A stretch of DNA of 64,000 nucleotides from Paenibacillus herberti (GCF_002233675.1 NZ_NMUQ01000001.1:1501212-1565211); one strand, 5' to 3'; numbered from the stretch's first letter, positions 9,420 to 18,719 are shown. Numbers and translations: made by a program. Notes: a model not told the origin generated them from the letters alone.

Positions 9420-9449
9420 ATTATATAACAGAGATCCACAAAAGTTCAA
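9420..9449 (-). promoter_or_regulatory. Promoter of the aceA operon with an overlapping inverted repeat
   Basis: On the minus strand TTGAAC (9444-9449) and TATAAT (9420-9425) are 18 bases apart. The -10 lies inside the inverted repeat TGTTAT-N3-ATAACA (9416-9430), a likely regulator site. Further TGTTATAG half-sites lie at 9390-9397 and 9474-9481. Confidence 0.65.
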
Positions 9450-9499
9450 TACTGTTTTGTCTATTTTTATTGTTGTTATAGTACAGATTTGGAGGCACA

Positions 9500-9528
9500 A
9501 AAAAAGACCGCTTCTCGCGGTCTTTTTT
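9500..9528 (-). terminator. Terminator downstream of ytoI
   Basis: AAAAAAGACCGC and GCGGTCTTTTTT pair around TTCTC. It has T-runs on both strands, so it could act both ways. It ends ytoI transcription before the ace promoter. Confidence 0.85.
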
Positions 9529-9574
9529 GTATGGCGCGTACCCTGCTCAACAAATTTGAAATGACCAGTAAAAC

Positions 9575-10900
9575 CTATTCCATCAACCTTGCAGTCAGCA
9601 TCGACTGTGCGACCTTTTGGCCATCGGCAAATACCTGAACCTCGACCTTACAGAACTTGCGGCTCAGCTCGATCAGGACCGGGTACAGACGGAGCATCTG
9701 ATCAATCTCTACTGGAGCAAAATAATACACGGAATGGCTGTCCGCAATCAGGTTGCTGCGTCGATGATCGCGAATGGTGCGTACCGCGGCATGATGGATA
9801 AGGCCGGACAGCACACCTTCCGACAAATTGCCCATCGTGTTACTGAACAGCGCCTCGGCGGGGCCTTCGTAATAAACACGCCCATCTTCTTCGCGTCCTT
9901 CATTGAACATACGCCGTATCTGATCCTCCAGCGTTTCCCCATTCTGTGGCTGATGCTGAATCTGCTGCATCGCTTGCAGCACATCCTTACGGCTAATAAC
10001 ACCGGCAAGCCTTCCATCTGCGGCCACAACCGGCAAAAGCTCAATCGCCTCACCTACCATCATGTGACCTGCTGTTGCCACCGAGGTCTGAGGCGTGCAA
10101 GTTTTGGGATGAGACGTCATACGGTCTGCAATAGGCTCCTCCAGCTGAGCTCCTATCAAATCCTTCGTTGTCACCATGCCAATTGGTCTCATGTCATCGT
10201 CGACAACGGGGAAGCGATTGTGATTCGTCTCGTCAATTTGCCGCATTGCATCGCTGACAAGATCATTCTTATGTAAATAAGCCAGAGGAAGATCATGGCG
10301 CAAAATATCCGAAACTAGTACGATCTGCTTTTTGATCAAACGATCATAAATCGCCCGGTTGATCAGCGCTGCTACCGTAAACGTGTCATAGGTGCTGCTG
10401 AGAATCGGTAGCTCAAGCCTGTCGGCCAGCTCTACTACTTCTTGGCTGGTCCCAAAACCACCTGTCACCAGCACCCCGGCACCGAGCGAAAGCGCACTAT
10501 AATGCGCCTTGTCGCGGTTACCAACAATAAGTAGATTGTCTGGTTCGATGTATCCCATCATTGCTTCCAGTTGCATAGCACCGATGACAAACTTGTTCAG
10601 CGTCTTCTGCAGACCCGCTTTCCCTCCGAGCACCTGGCCGTCGACAATCGACACGATCTCTTCGAACGTCAGCTTGTCGATCTTCTCCTGCTTGCGGCTG
10701 TCTACCCGCACCGTACCGGTACGCAGCTTCGTACTTACGATGCCGCGCGACTCTGCCTCTTTGATGGCTCGATAAGCCGTGCCTTCGCTCACATCAAGAG
10801 CCTGAGCGATTTTGCGCACCGAAACGCGGGTTCCAACCTCTAAACTTTCCATATAAGTAATGAGCTGATCATGCTTGGTAGAAAAATCGGCTGGTCCCAT
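9575..10900 (-). CDS. ytoI: YtoI-family protein (HTH, DRTGG, two CBS, hotdog)
   Basis: A 441-residue protein with a winged-helix-like N-terminus (RVSVRKIAQALDVSEGTAYRAIKEAE, residues 25-50), a DRTGG domain (about 75-190), a pair of CBS domains (about 195-315, FPVVDDDMRPIGMVTTKD and LPVVAADGRLAGVISRKD) and a C-terminal hotdog thioesterase-like domain. This order and length match Bacillus YtoI. CBS pairs usually sense adenine nucleotides and DRTGG domains occur in regulatory proteins, so a nucleotide-responsive regulator is likely, but the function is uncharacterised. It starts at an ATG behind GGGAGG. Confidence 0.88.
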   Translation of the reverse strand: MGPADFSTKHDQLITYMESLEVGTRVSVRKIAQALDVSEGTAYRAIKEAESRGIVSTKLRTGTVRVDSRKQEKIDKLTFEEIVSIVDGQVLGGKAGLQKTLNKFVIGAMQLEAMMGYIEPDNLLIVGNRDKAHYSALSLGAGVLVTGGFGTSQEVVELADRLELPILSSTYDTFTVAALINRAIYDRLIKKQIVLVSDILRHDLPLAYLHKNDLVSDAMRQIDETNHNRFPVVDDDMRPIGMVTTKDLIGAQLEEPIADRMTSHPKTCTPQTSVATAGHMMVGEAIELLPVVAADGRLAGVISRKDVLQAMQQIQHQPQNGETLEDQIRRMFNEGREEDGRVYYEGPAEALFSNTMGNLSEGVLSGLIHHAAVRTIRDHRRSNLIADSHSVYYFAPVEIDQMLRLYPVLIELSRKFCKVEVQVFADGQKVAQSMLTARLME

Positions 10901-10989
10901 ATCGACTTCCTCCCGTTATCAAGAGCGCTTCTATTAATTCTATAAAATCATCATAAACTAAAATCTAAACAGTCAGCAAGGAAGCTCAC

Positions 10990-11919
10990 TCACCCAAGCG
11001 AAGGCAGCTTTCCTGACATCTGCTCCATCGCCGCCTTCATCTGATAGTTGTCAATATGCGTATAAATCTGCGTTGTCTCGATACTCGCATGGCCGAGTAG
11101 CTCCTGAAGTGTACGGATGTCCGTGCCGCTGCGGATCTGCATCGTTGCAAAGCTGTGTCGCAGCTTATGGCTGGATAACTTTTTCATAGACAGCTCGGGA
11201 AGTTCGCCCTGCAGCCGCCGCAGCGTTGCATCTGCAATCGTCTGAATCATACGAATCGACAGCCTGCGCCCGAGCTGGCTGATGAACATCGGCTGCTCCT
11301 TGCCCTGCCTCATCTCCAGCAGATTCTCTTCCATCATGCGGCGAAGCAGTCCTGCCAAGCTGTCCGGGAGCGGGAGGTAGCGCCACTTGCGTCCTTTACC
11401 AAGTACCGATAAAATCCCATCTAATTTAAGGTCATGAATATTTAAGCGGTGAATTTCACCGACACGAAGTCCGGCATATGCCATCAGCAGCAAAATGGAC
11501 AGATTGCGCTCCCGATGTTTGCCCTCTACATGCTGGAACAGCTGCTGCAACTGCCCTTCCTCTAAATACACCGGAATACGGTTTTTCTGCTGCCTTGACT
11601 TTGGTGTAAGCGCAGCCGGATTACTGCTCAGCCGATCCATCTCATTCAGCGATCGATAAAATGCCCTCAAAGACGACAGTTTACGGTTCCGCGCCTCATC
11701 TCCGGCTCCTCCCTCCCGGCTGCGCGATAAATAGCGCATAATATCTAGCTTACCGGTATTCTCCAGATCAGCTGGGTACAACATCGACAAATATTGTCTG
11801 ACATCCGCCAGATAAGCTTTTTCGGTTGAGCTCGTCATGCCCTGGTTTTTCATCCAGATGCTGAACAGCTCCAATTCCTCGCCATATGTCTCCTGAAGCT
11901 CATGATTGGTCGCAGACAA
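10990..11919 (-). CDS. Tyrosine recombinase / integrase (XerC/XerD-like)
   Basis: About 309 residues with an N-terminal SAM-like core-binding domain (LFSIWMKNQGMTSSTEKAYLADVRQYL) and a C-terminal catalytic domain. The catalytic residues are visible: Arg in AGLRVGEIHRL, HKLRHSFAT (H-x-x-R), and LGHASIETTQIYTH with the nucleophilic tyrosine. TTG at 11919 is preferred because AGGAG lies nine bases away; TTG at 11928 is alternative. The genes around it are ordinary chromosomal ones and I see no attachment site, so it may be a housekeeping or orphan Xer paralogue and not an element integrase. Confidence 0.85.
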   Translation of the reverse strand: MSATNHELQETYGEELELFSIWMKNQGMTSSTEKAYLADVRQYLSMLYPADLENTGKLDIMRYLSRSREGGAGDEARNRKLSSLRAFYRSLNEMDRLSSNPAALTPKSRQQKNRIPVYLEEGQLQQLFQHVEGKHRERNLSILLLMAYAGLRVGEIHRLNIHDLKLDGILSVLGKGRKWRYLPLPDSLAGLLRRMMEENLLEMRQGKEQPMFISQLGRRLSIRMIQTIADATLRRLQGELPELSMKKLSSHKLRHSFATMQIRSGTDIRTLQELLGHASIETTQIYTHIDNYQMKAAMEQMSGKLPSLG

Positions 11920-11964
11920 GCCTTCCAACTCCTTTCCTTCTTATAAAAAAACCTCTATAAAATG

Positions 11965-11996
11965 AAGTTGCGTAAAATATGTATTTCACGCAACTT
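11965..11996 (-). terminator. Hairpin downstream of arsR
   Basis: AAGTTGCGT and ACGCAACTT pair, extended by an A/T-rich stem with one mismatch. A T-rich stretch follows on the minus strand. Position after arsR suggests a terminator. Confidence 0.5.
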
Positions 11997-12027
11997 TTAA
12001 GCCGGAAAAAACGGCATCCTCCAAGGC

Positions 12028-12444
12028 TCAGGAATGCCGAATATGTTGCAACGTCTGGCGGAAAATCTGTTCCACATGATCGTCATCGAGAGAATAATAC
12101 ACCGTTTTGCCTTGCTTGCGGCGCTTGACGATTCGCATGTTACGGAGGTATCGCAGCTGATGGGATACGGCCGACTGGTTCATTTCCAGCAGTACGGTCA
12201 GATCATGCACGCATAGCTCGCTGTGCAGCAGAGCTCCTACAAGCTTGACCCGCGTCGGATCGCTGAAAGCCTTCAGCCAGTCCGCCAGCTGAAGCGCGGA
12301 TTCATCATCCAGCATCGCTGCTTTCACGGCGGTCAGATCCTGCTGAACCTCTGGAACAGCATGCTCTGATTCTACCTCCACCGGATCCTCTTCTCGGAAA
12401 TCGGAAGAATAGGGTTCAGGAACTTTTGAAGCATCCGATTTCAT
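12028..12444 (-). CDS. ArsR/SmtB-family metal-sensing repressor (CzrA-like)
   Basis: A 138-residue winged-helix repressor with an acidic N-terminal extension. The DNA-reading helix is NQSAVSHQLRYLRNM. The C-terminal helix carries D121, H123, H134 and H137 with the D-x-H-x10-H-x2-H spacing of the CzrA/SmtB alpha-5 zinc/cobalt site. The alpha-3 site of CadC is incomplete (ELCVHDL, one cysteine). It therefore probably senses Zn or Co and releases the operator at 12579-12598 to induce the divergent P-type ATPase. The ATG at 12444 is seven bases from GGAGG; the ATG at 12450 abuts it. Confidence 0.88.
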   Translation of the reverse strand: MKSDASKVPEPYSSDFREEDPVEVESEHAVPEVQQDLTAVKAAMLDDESALQLADWLKAFSDPTRVKLVGALLHSELCVHDLTVLLEMNQSAVSHQLRYLRNMRIVKRRKQGKTVYYSLDDDHVEQIFRQTLQHIRHS

Positions 12445-12551
12445 ATCCATTCCTCCGGTTCATTAGGCTTGTCTACCATTATAACAAATCCCGGGCATTA
12501 AACGGAAGTTTTACGGACATGATGAAATTTCAGCAACTAGGCGTATTACGG

Positions 12552-12598
12552 TTGACTGTATCTCTTATAAATCATATTATGTGAACAAGTATTCATAT
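12552..12598 (+). promoter_or_regulatory. Promoter and ArsR-type operator of the metal ATPase gene
   Basis: TTGACT (12552-12557) and TATTAT (12575-12580) are 17 bases apart. The imperfect palindrome ATGTGAA-N6-TTCATAT (12579-12598) overlaps the end of the -10 and the expected start, and resembles the CzrA/SmtB operator TGAA..TTCA. Confidence 0.75.
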
Positions 12599-12629
12599 GT
12601 AAAGAGAAGCTTTAGGAAGGATGATACTT

Positions 12630-14996
12630 TTGAATGAATTCCGAGTGAAGGGACTCAGCTGCGGTAACTGTGCCATGGACCTGGAGCGGCAAATCCGCAA
12701 ACTTCCTCATGGTGAAGGAGCAACGCTGCATTATTCCTCTGCACGGCTAGTTGTAGACGAACGAATCGAGATGGATCGCGTCCGTAAAATTTTGAAATCC
12801 GATGGGGCTATCATTCAAGCGGCTCTAAATGGACCAGGATCGGCTGCGGCTTTGAAAGCTCCCTTTCCGATGGCCGAGCAAGCGAACTCATGTTCTTCAA
12901 GCGACTGCGGCTGCTCGACAGACGGAGACAAACATAATCATTCGCATGATCACAATCATGACCACAGCCACGACCATGCTTCACATAACCACAGTCATGG
13001 GGATAGTCAGCATGAGCACTCCCACGGTGATCATAGCCATGCACACTCTCACGCTGGTCACGGTCACGACCATGCTCACGGCGATGATGACCATCATGGA
13101 CATGATCATTCCCACTCTGTCGGCAAGGGCATCTACATCGAGCTCGGTATCAGCTTTGCTTTATTTCTAGTGGCACTTGTAGCAGAAAACAGTTTCCCTT
13201 ACAGCATCATTGTAATCCTATATTTGGCCGCAATTGGGCTTAGTGGCTGGAGAACGTTCTGGAAAGGCCTACGCAACCTCGTTCAGCTGCGATTTACGAT
13301 GGATACGCTGATGACCGTGGCGCTCATTGGAGCTGTCGCCATTCAAGAATGGAAAGAAGCTGCGCTAGTAGCGATTCTGTTCGGTATCAACGAGTTGCTT
13401 GAAGGACTAGGTATGAATCGGGCCAGACAGTCCATGGAAAAGCTTCTGAACGCTGCCCCTAAAGAGGCAATCCTGCTTGAAAACGGCCAAAAGCGCTCCA
13501 TTGCAGTATCCGATCTGATCGAAGGCCATACCGTTCTCGTAAGCGCCGGAGCGCAAATTCCTTCGGACGGAACGATTCTGACGGGAAATAGCTCCGTCAA
13601 CGAAGCGGCCATCACCGGTGAATCGATCCCTGTGGACAAACAAGCCGGCGATACCGTTTTTGGCGGCAGCTTGAATCAGGAAGGAAGCCTGACAATCCGG
13701 ATTGATAAGGCGTTTAAACAGTCCTCCCTAGCCAAGATTCTGCAGCTGGTACAGGAGGCACAGGAATCCAAAACGCCTACGGAGCTGTTTATAAACCGTT
13801 TTTCACGGTATTACACTCCGGCAATTATGATTATTGCTGCTCTGGTCATGCTCATACCACCGCTGTTCTTTGGTGGAGAGTGGCGTCACTGGCTTTACGA
13901 AGGGCTGGCAGTGCTGATTGTAGGCTGTCCGTGCGCGCTCATCCTCTCCTCACCAGTCGCTATTCTTGCCGGCATTACCAAGCTCGCTAGAGAAGGCATA
14001 CTGGTCAAAGGCGGCGCTTTTCTGGAGCAACTGGGACGAATTAAGATCATTGCTTTTGACAAAACGGGTACGCTCACCAAAGGGAAACCACATGTTGCCG
14101 CTGTACAAAGCTGGGATGATCGCTTCCTCCCTGTAACAGCGTCCATGGAAAGTGGTTCCTCTCACCCACTGGCGACGGCAATTATGAGCTATATGAAGGA
14201 ACAGCGCGTTGAGCATGAAACGATTGAAACGCAAACTGCTTTGGGACGCGGATTAACGGCGACAATCGATGGAAAATCCTATGTACTGGGAAGCCCACAA
14301 CTTCTCGATCAACTGGAGCTCAGCAACGCCCCCGAGGCCAAAGAAAAAATCGAGTCCTATCGGGAACAAGGCCTTACGCTCGTATTGTTAGCGGATGAAA
14401 GTAAAGTGTTAGGAATCTTCGGCCTCTCCGATGAGCTTAGACCTGAAACACCGGAAGTGGTCAAGGAGCTTCACCGTGCCGGAATCAGCCGAACCGTCAT
14501 GCTGACTGGCGACCATGCAATTTCTGCGAAACGGATGGCTGAAGCAAGCGGAGTTAGAGATTACGAAGCAAGCCTGTTGCCAGAAGACAAAGTAGACCGC
14601 ATCAAAGAACTTAGGAAGGCTGGGCGGGTCGCCATGATCGGCGACGGCATCAACGACGCTCCTGCTCTTGCTACCGCTGATCTCGGGATTGCCATGGGCA
14701 AAGGTACGGACAGCGCCATCGAAACAGCCGATCTAGTGCTTATGCAAGATCATTTGGGCAAGCTGCCTTCGGCAATCCGAACCGCGAAGCTGACGAATCG
14801 CATTATCGCTTTTAACATCAGCATTTCACTTGGACTGAAGATCATCGCCCTCCTAATGACGATTCCAGGCTGGCTGACACTCTGGATCGCCATTCTCTCC
14901 GATATGGGAGCAACGATCCTGGTGTCCTTGGTCAGTATGATCCTACTTCTTCCGTCTCGCAAAGCTTCCTCCTCTACAACATCTCAAGCAAGTTAA
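12630..14996 (+). CDS. Heavy-metal P1B-type ATPase (Zn/Cd/Co export) with His-rich linker
   Basis: A membrane ATPase of about 788 residues. It has an N-terminal HMA metal-binding domain with GLSCGNC (the CxxC motif), then a linker of about 60 residues made almost entirely of histidine, aspartate, serine and glycine (repeated HDHNHDHSHDH type, 12930-13120). Eight membrane helices follow, with CPC in GCPCALILSSP, the phosphorylation motif DKTGTLTKGK, and GDGINDAPAL. CPC plus the histidine linker point to zinc/cadmium/cobalt efflux. TTG at 12630 is nine bases from AGGAAGG; ATG at 12621 abuts it. The divergent CzrA-like gene is its likely repressor. Confidence 0.93.
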   Translation: MNEFRVKGLSCGNCAMDLERQIRKLPHGEGATLHYSSARLVVDERIEMDRVRKILKSDGAIIQAALNGPGSAAALKAPFPMAEQANSCSSSDCGCSTDGDKHNHSHDHNHDHSHDHASHNHSHGDSQHEHSHGDHSHAHSHAGHGHDHAHGDDDHHGHDHSHSVGKGIYIELGISFALFLVALVAENSFPYSIIVILYLAAIGLSGWRTFWKGLRNLVQLRFTMDTLMTVALIGAVAIQEWKEAALVAILFGINELLEGLGMNRARQSMEKLLNAAPKEAILLENGQKRSIAVSDLIEGHTVLVSAGAQIPSDGTILTGNSSVNEAAITGESIPVDKQAGDTVFGGSLNQEGSLTIRIDKAFKQSSLAKILQLVQEAQESKTPTELFINRFSRYYTPAIMIIAALVMLIPPLFFGGEWRHWLYEGLAVLIVGCPCALILSSPVAILAGITKLAREGILVKGGAFLEQLGRIKIIAFDKTGTLTKGKPHVAAVQSWDDRFLPVTASMESGSSHPLATAIMSYMKEQRVEHETIETQTALGRGLTATIDGKSYVLGSPQLLDQLELSNAPEAKEKIESYREQGLTLVLLADESKVLGIFGLSDELRPETPEVVKELHRAGISRTVMLTGDHAISAKRMAEASGVRDYEASLLPEDKVDRIKELRKAGRVAMIGDGINDAPALATADLGIAMGKGTDSAIETADLVLMQDHLGKLPSAIRTAKLTNRIIAFNISISLGLKIIALLMTIPGWLTLWIAILSDMGATILVSLVSMILLLPSRKASSSTTSQAS

Positions 14997-15001
14997 CAAA
15001 A

Positions 15002-15040
15002 ACGCCAGCAGCGGATTGATTCCGCTGCTGGCGTCTTATT
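15002..15040 (+). terminator. Strong terminator after the metal ATPase
   Basis: A perfect 14-bp stem (ACGCCAGCAGCGGA with its complement) around five bases, then CTTATTTGT. It may also serve the convergent gene at 15053. Confidence 0.85.
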
Positions 15041-15052
15041 TGTTCTATTCTA

Positions 15053-15565
15053 TTAAGGGATGAACTGCTGAACAATCTTGGTCACAACTCCGTCTTTCAC
15101 CGTGAGGTGATAAGGGAAATCGCTCAGATCAAGTACTTCGTTCTTAGGAAAAAGCTTAGCGAATTGATCCACAGCCATTGGCTCATTCCACTCCGTTGTG
15201 ATCTCTGCTGGATCGCCGGTTTTGTCATAAATCTGCATGAGAACCACTGCATCCGGTGATACCTCGTACATCTTCACGGAAGGATCGTTGTTCACAATAT
15301 AGTAACCGTCAGGAGCGCTGTCCAGTCCGGAATCAGGCTCATTTTTGAGGAACTCGGCGTCAGCCTCTTTACCTTCGTACCAATTGATCTGATCGGCACT
15401 TATGTACCATTTGCCGTCTTTATAACTAAGTCCATTAATGTAGTCTGTTTGGGTGTCTACCGTCTTCTGGAAGGGCTGATAATCCCCGCCCACGGCATTA
15501 GCCGTTGAGATGAAGTAAAACAAGATCGACGCGGTTGCAATAATGCTGAGAAGGCTCTTTTTCAT
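15053..15565 (-). CDS. Small exported protein of unknown function
   Basis: A 170-residue protein with a clear signal peptide (MKKSLLSIIATASILFYF..ANA, about 25 residues). The mature part has no recognised motif; it is acidic and contains KDGKWYISADQINWYEGK and YYIVNNDPSVKMYEVS. A good ribosome site (AAGGGAG) precedes the ATG. It is convergent with the ATPase gene and shares its terminator region. I do not recognise the family. Confidence 0.7.
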   Translation of the reverse strand: MKKSLLSIIATASILFYFISTANAVGGDYQPFQKTVDTQTDYINGLSYKDGKWYISADQINWYEGKEADAEFLKNEPDSGLDSAPDGYYIVNNDPSVKMYEVSPDAVVLMQIYDKTGDPAEITTEWNEPMAVDQFAKLFPKNEVLDLSDFPYHLTVKDGVVTKIVQQFIP

Positions 15566-15766
15566 AATGGCTCGTCTCCCTTTCTAATCCTAGAAAAACT
15601 ACTGCCCGGTAACTCGATCTAATCGGTTATTACCCGGTGAAGCCGGGGATGAATCAGCTTCTGATATCATTATAAACGGATCAACCTGCCAAGAGGTTGC
15701 AACAAAGTTACAAAACACGGTACTCTATTTATGTAAGTGTGAAAACAGACAAAGGAGAATGCAGAC

Positions 15767-16903
15767 ATGCTTCGCAGAATAATCGGTTTCACCGTTTTCC
15801 TTTTATTATTTGCAGCCATTACGTATTATATTGGCTGGAATCTTTCGCTATTCCTAAGCAGTCTCGGGATTGATCAGCATGTTTGGATGTGGCTTGTCGT
15901 GTCATTCCTCTCCCTCTCTTATCTTATTGCGATGGCACTTATAAGGTTGTGGGGCGGCCTACCGGTGCGACTATTCAAACTGGCGGCTTCTTATTATCTC
16001 GCGGTCATTGAGTTCTTGATCCTGCTGCTGCCTTTGGCCAACCTAGGCTGGCTGATCGCTGCTGCGGCTGGAGTGGGACGCGAGAAATACAATGAGGCTG
16101 CGGGCTGGTCCGTCCTGCTTCTGCTCGTCCTGCTTCTCGTTTGGGGCAGCCGCAATGCCTGGAGTCCGATCGTGCGCCGCTTCAACCTCCATGTGGACAA
16201 ACATGTCCCAGGCCGTGAAAGTCTGACCTTGCTGGCCGCATCCGATATTCATCTGGGCGATATTGTCGGCAAGCGCCACCTGTCTAGGCTAGTGCGCATT
16301 AGCAAGGAACTGGAGCCTGACCTCATACTGCTCGCAGGAGATGTAATTGACGATAGTGTGAAGCCATTTATTAGGCAAAATATGGCCAAAGTCATCTCAC
16401 AGCTTAAAGCGCCTCTCGGTACTTACGCCGTCCTCGGCAATCATGAATATTATGGAGGCCATATTTCCGAATACACGGCCAAAATGGCCGAGGCTGGCAT
16501 ACCGGTGCTACAGGATCAGGTGGTGCAAACCGGCGGTCTTTATATCGCGGGTCGCAAGGACAAAACAGCAGAAGCGATGTCGGCTGAAGGCCGAATCTCC
16601 ACCGCAGAGCTGCTTAGCCAAGCCGATGCGTCAGCTCCCATTTTCCTGATGGACCATCAGCCATATGGCTTTGCTCAAGCAGCTGAGGCTGGTGCAGATT
16701 TGCTCCTATGCGGACATACCCATCGCGGCCAGTTTGCACCTAACCATCTCGTTACACGCCGCCTTTTTGAGCTCGATTGGGGTTATATGAGAAAGTCCGC
16801 TCTTCATGTTCTCGTTTCCTCTGGATTCGGCAGCTGGGGCCCTCCAATTCGACTGTTTAGTAGAAGCGAAGTATTATTAGTGACGTTTACTTTTAAGAAG
16901 TAA
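15767..16903 (+). CDS. Membrane-anchored metallophosphoesterase (YkuE/YaeI-like)
   Basis: A 378-residue protein with about four N-terminal membrane helices (residues 1-130) and a calcineurin-like phosphoesterase domain. The metal ligands are in order: ASDIHLGD, LAGDVIDD, LGNHEYY, MDHQPYG and LCGHTHRGQF. Relatives hydrolyse phospholipid-type or UDP-sugar substrates at the membrane. AAAGGAG stands before the ATG, and a terminator follows at 16927. Confidence 0.88.
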   Translation: MLRRIIGFTVFLLLFAAITYYIGWNLSLFLSSLGIDQHVWMWLVVSFLSLSYLIAMALIRLWGGLPVRLFKLAASYYLAVIEFLILLLPLANLGWLIAAAAGVGREKYNEAAGWSVLLLLVLLLVWGSRNAWSPIVRRFNLHVDKHVPGRESLTLLAASDIHLGDIVGKRHLSRLVRISKELEPDLILLAGDVIDDSVKPFIRQNMAKVISQLKAPLGTYAVLGNHEYYGGHISEYTAKMAEAGIPVLQDQVVQTGGLYIAGRKDKTAEAMSAEGRISTAELLSQADASAPIFLMDHQPYGFAQAAEAGADLLLCGHTHRGQFAPNHLVTRRLFELDWGYMRKSALHVLVSSGFGSWGPPIRLFSRSEVLLVTFTFKK

Positions 16904-16926
16904 ATATTCCCCCGACCTGACCCCGG

Positions 16927-16952
16927 CCGCAGGCCTTCTGACCTGCGGTTTT
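16927..16952 (+). terminator. Terminator after the metallophosphoesterase gene
   Basis: CCGCAGG and CCTGCGG pair around eight bases, followed by TTTT. It separates the upstream gene from the xerS region. Confidence 0.7.
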
Positions 16953-16963
16953 AAAATTCGAAT

Positions 16964-16990
16964 ATGGTTTACATAACTATTCTTACAAAG
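16964..16990. repeat. Xer-type 27-bp repeat, copy A (upstream of xerS)
   Basis: The site reads ATGGTTTACATAACTAT, then T, then CTTACAAAG. Copy B at 19979-20005 is identical except for one base (T to C at position 18). A GCTCG motif follows both copies at the same distance. GTTTACATAA equals one half of the Bacillus subtilis dif site as I remember it. The site lies 82 bp upstream of the xerS start. Confidence 0.7.
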
Positions 16991-17071
16991 ATACTTGCTC
17001 GTAAATAACTCTGTTGTCCACTCGATCCTTGATTGTTACAATTGTACATATTGAATGGAGGAACGAAGCTA

Positions 17072-18157
17072 ATGAACCTATTGAAGGTAAAAGACCGCAT
17101 GGAGCTGGACCGGCGCGTTCCCTCCATGCCGTGGTTTGTGGAAAAATTCATCAACTACAAGCTGCCTGATCTGTCTCCTTCCTCCCTGCTGGAGTACGTC
17201 CGGGATTATGAGGCCTTTTTCAATTGGCTGCTTGCCGAAGGGCTTGCTGCCGGCCCTGTCATCTCGAAGATTACGTTGGAAGAGCTGGAAAAGCTGCATA
17301 TGGATAGCATCGACGCATACCGGATGTTCCTCGCCTCTAAACCGATCCAGGCGAACAGCCGAACGACCGTCTCGCGCAAGCTAAGCTCGCTGCGCTCTCT
17401 TTTTCACTATCTAAGCCAGATTGCTGAGGATGATGACTTTTATCCACTGTTGAAGCGCAACGTCATGGCCAAGGTAGCGATCAAACGAACGCATAAACCG
17501 AAGGATACTGCGGCTAAGCTGGAAGGTAAGTTGCTGCAAGAGGAAGAGCTAGGCGAGTTTCTGCGTTATGTGAAGCATGATTACGGCCTTGATGCTACGC
17601 TCAGCAAGCAGGGCCTTTCCTCTTTTGAGAAAAATTCGGTCCGGGATTCCTGTATCGTCAGCCTAATTCTGCACTCCGGGCTACGTGTCTCTGAAGTATT
17701 GAATCTCAATCTGGACGATCTTGATCTCAAAAAAAAGCTCGTTTATGCCTACCGTAAGGGCAGCAATGACGATACGTTCAAGGTACCGGTCTATTTTCGC
17801 CAAGAGGCGGTTCAGGACCTGCAGGAGTACACTGCGCTTCGCGATAACCGCTATGCTGCTCCAAGAAGAGAAAAAGCTCTTTTTCTCGCTGTAGCCAATG
17901 GTAAATCGGAGGGTTCTCGCATGACAAAAAGGGCCATCCAACAGATGGTCCTCAAGTATGCCAAGCGGTTCGGCAAGCCGTACCTATCCGTGCACAAGCT
18001 CAGGCATTCCTTCGCTACGGATTACTATTTGCGCAATGATCTGTATAAAACCCAGGAGCAGCTAGGCCACGCCTCGCCCGACACGACCCAGATCTACGCT
18101 CATCTTACCGACAAAACGATGCAGGAGGCTATCGACCGCATCCGTAAGGATGAGTGA
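17072..18157 (+). CDS. xerS: Tyrosine recombinase XerS
   Basis: A 361-residue tyrosine recombinase of the single-protein XerS type. It has an N-terminal core-binding domain (KINYKLPDLSPSSLLEYV region, then SRKLSSLRSLFHYLS) and a catalytic domain with the R, H-x-x-R, H and Y residues (HSGLRVSEVLNL, HKLRHSFATDYYL, LGHASPDTTQIYAHLT). XerS resolves chromosome dimers at a site near its own gene in streptococci and lactococci. Here near-identical dif-like sites lie 82 bp upstream and 1.8 kb downstream. ATG at 17072 follows GGAGG by ten bases. Confidence 0.88.
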   Translation: MNLLKVKDRMELDRRVPSMPWFVEKFINYKLPDLSPSSLLEYVRDYEAFFNWLLAEGLAAGPVISKITLEELEKLHMDSIDAYRMFLASKPIQANSRTTVSRKLSSLRSLFHYLSQIAEDDDFYPLLKRNVMAKVAIKRTHKPKDTAAKLEGKLLQEEELGEFLRYVKHDYGLDATLSKQGLSSFEKNSVRDSCIVSLILHSGLRVSEVLNLNLDDLDLKKKLVYAYRKGSNDDTFKVPVYFRQEAVQDLQEYTALRDNRYAAPRREKALFLAVANGKSEGSRMTKRAIQQMVLKYAKRFGKPYLSVHKLRHSFATDYYLRNDLYKTQEQLGHASPDTTQIYAHLTDKTMQEAIDRIRKDE

Positions 18158-18197
18158 AAATCACTCGCCAACAGGCACCAAACGGTCGGTGGGACGG

Positions 18198-18719
18198 TCA
18201 GTGATCCCAAAGCTGCGGCATAGCGCCTTCTTCAACAGCATAATCAAAATCTTCAATATCAAACACCTGGACCGGTACCTCAGCTTCGATGAGGCGGTCC
18301 TGGAATTCATACTGATCCGAAAGGATCGGAATCTCAAGCTTAGAAGCGGTCAATAACAGTTCCGTCTCCACGGGATCAAAATACTCCCCATAATGAGCAT
18401 TGTCCATGGAGTTCACAACCGTGAACTGAATGCGATCGTTCAAAATGAGCGGTGAGCTCTCTCTCCAAGGCATCTGAAGTGCTCTCTCGATCTTTTTGCG
18501 GTTCAGCGAGTCTTCAAAAAACAGAATCAGCTCCCCGATTTTGCCGCGTACGAAGGCATCCTCTGTCGGGTCGTCCATGACAGGCTCTGGGCTGTCCTTC
18601 ATCTCGTAAAGCTCCAGAATAGTGGAGTAAGGCAGTACGAAGTCAACTGGCAGGCTCGGAACGAGCAGCTGTCCATAAGTCGCCACCATCACCGCTTCAA
18701 TAACAAATCTCCGCTGCAT
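18198..18719 (-). CDS. Conserved protein of unknown function
   Basis: A 173-residue soluble acidic protein (MQRRFVIEAVMVATYGQLL start; VNSMDNAHYGEYFDPVETELLL in the middle). I recall similar Paenibacillus proteins carrying misleading names such as ADP-heptose synthase, but see no nucleotidyl-transferase HxGH motif here, so I give no function. It is convergent with xerS, with 40 bp between the stops. A ribosome site (GGGGGA) precedes the ATG. Confidence 0.75.
   Translation of the reverse strand: MQRRFVIEAVMVATYGQLLVPSLPVDFVLPYSTILELYEMKDSPEPVMDDPTEDAFVRGKIGELILFFEDSLNRKKIERALQMPWRESSPLILNDRIQFTVVNSMDNAHYGEYFDPVETELLLTASKLEIPILSDQYEFQDRLIEAEVPVQVFDIEDFDYAVEEGAMPQLWDH

Noticed and set aside
10990-11919. 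Integrase of a mobile element
   Set aside because: No attachment repeats, cargo or tRNA around it; neighbours are ordinary chromosomal genes.
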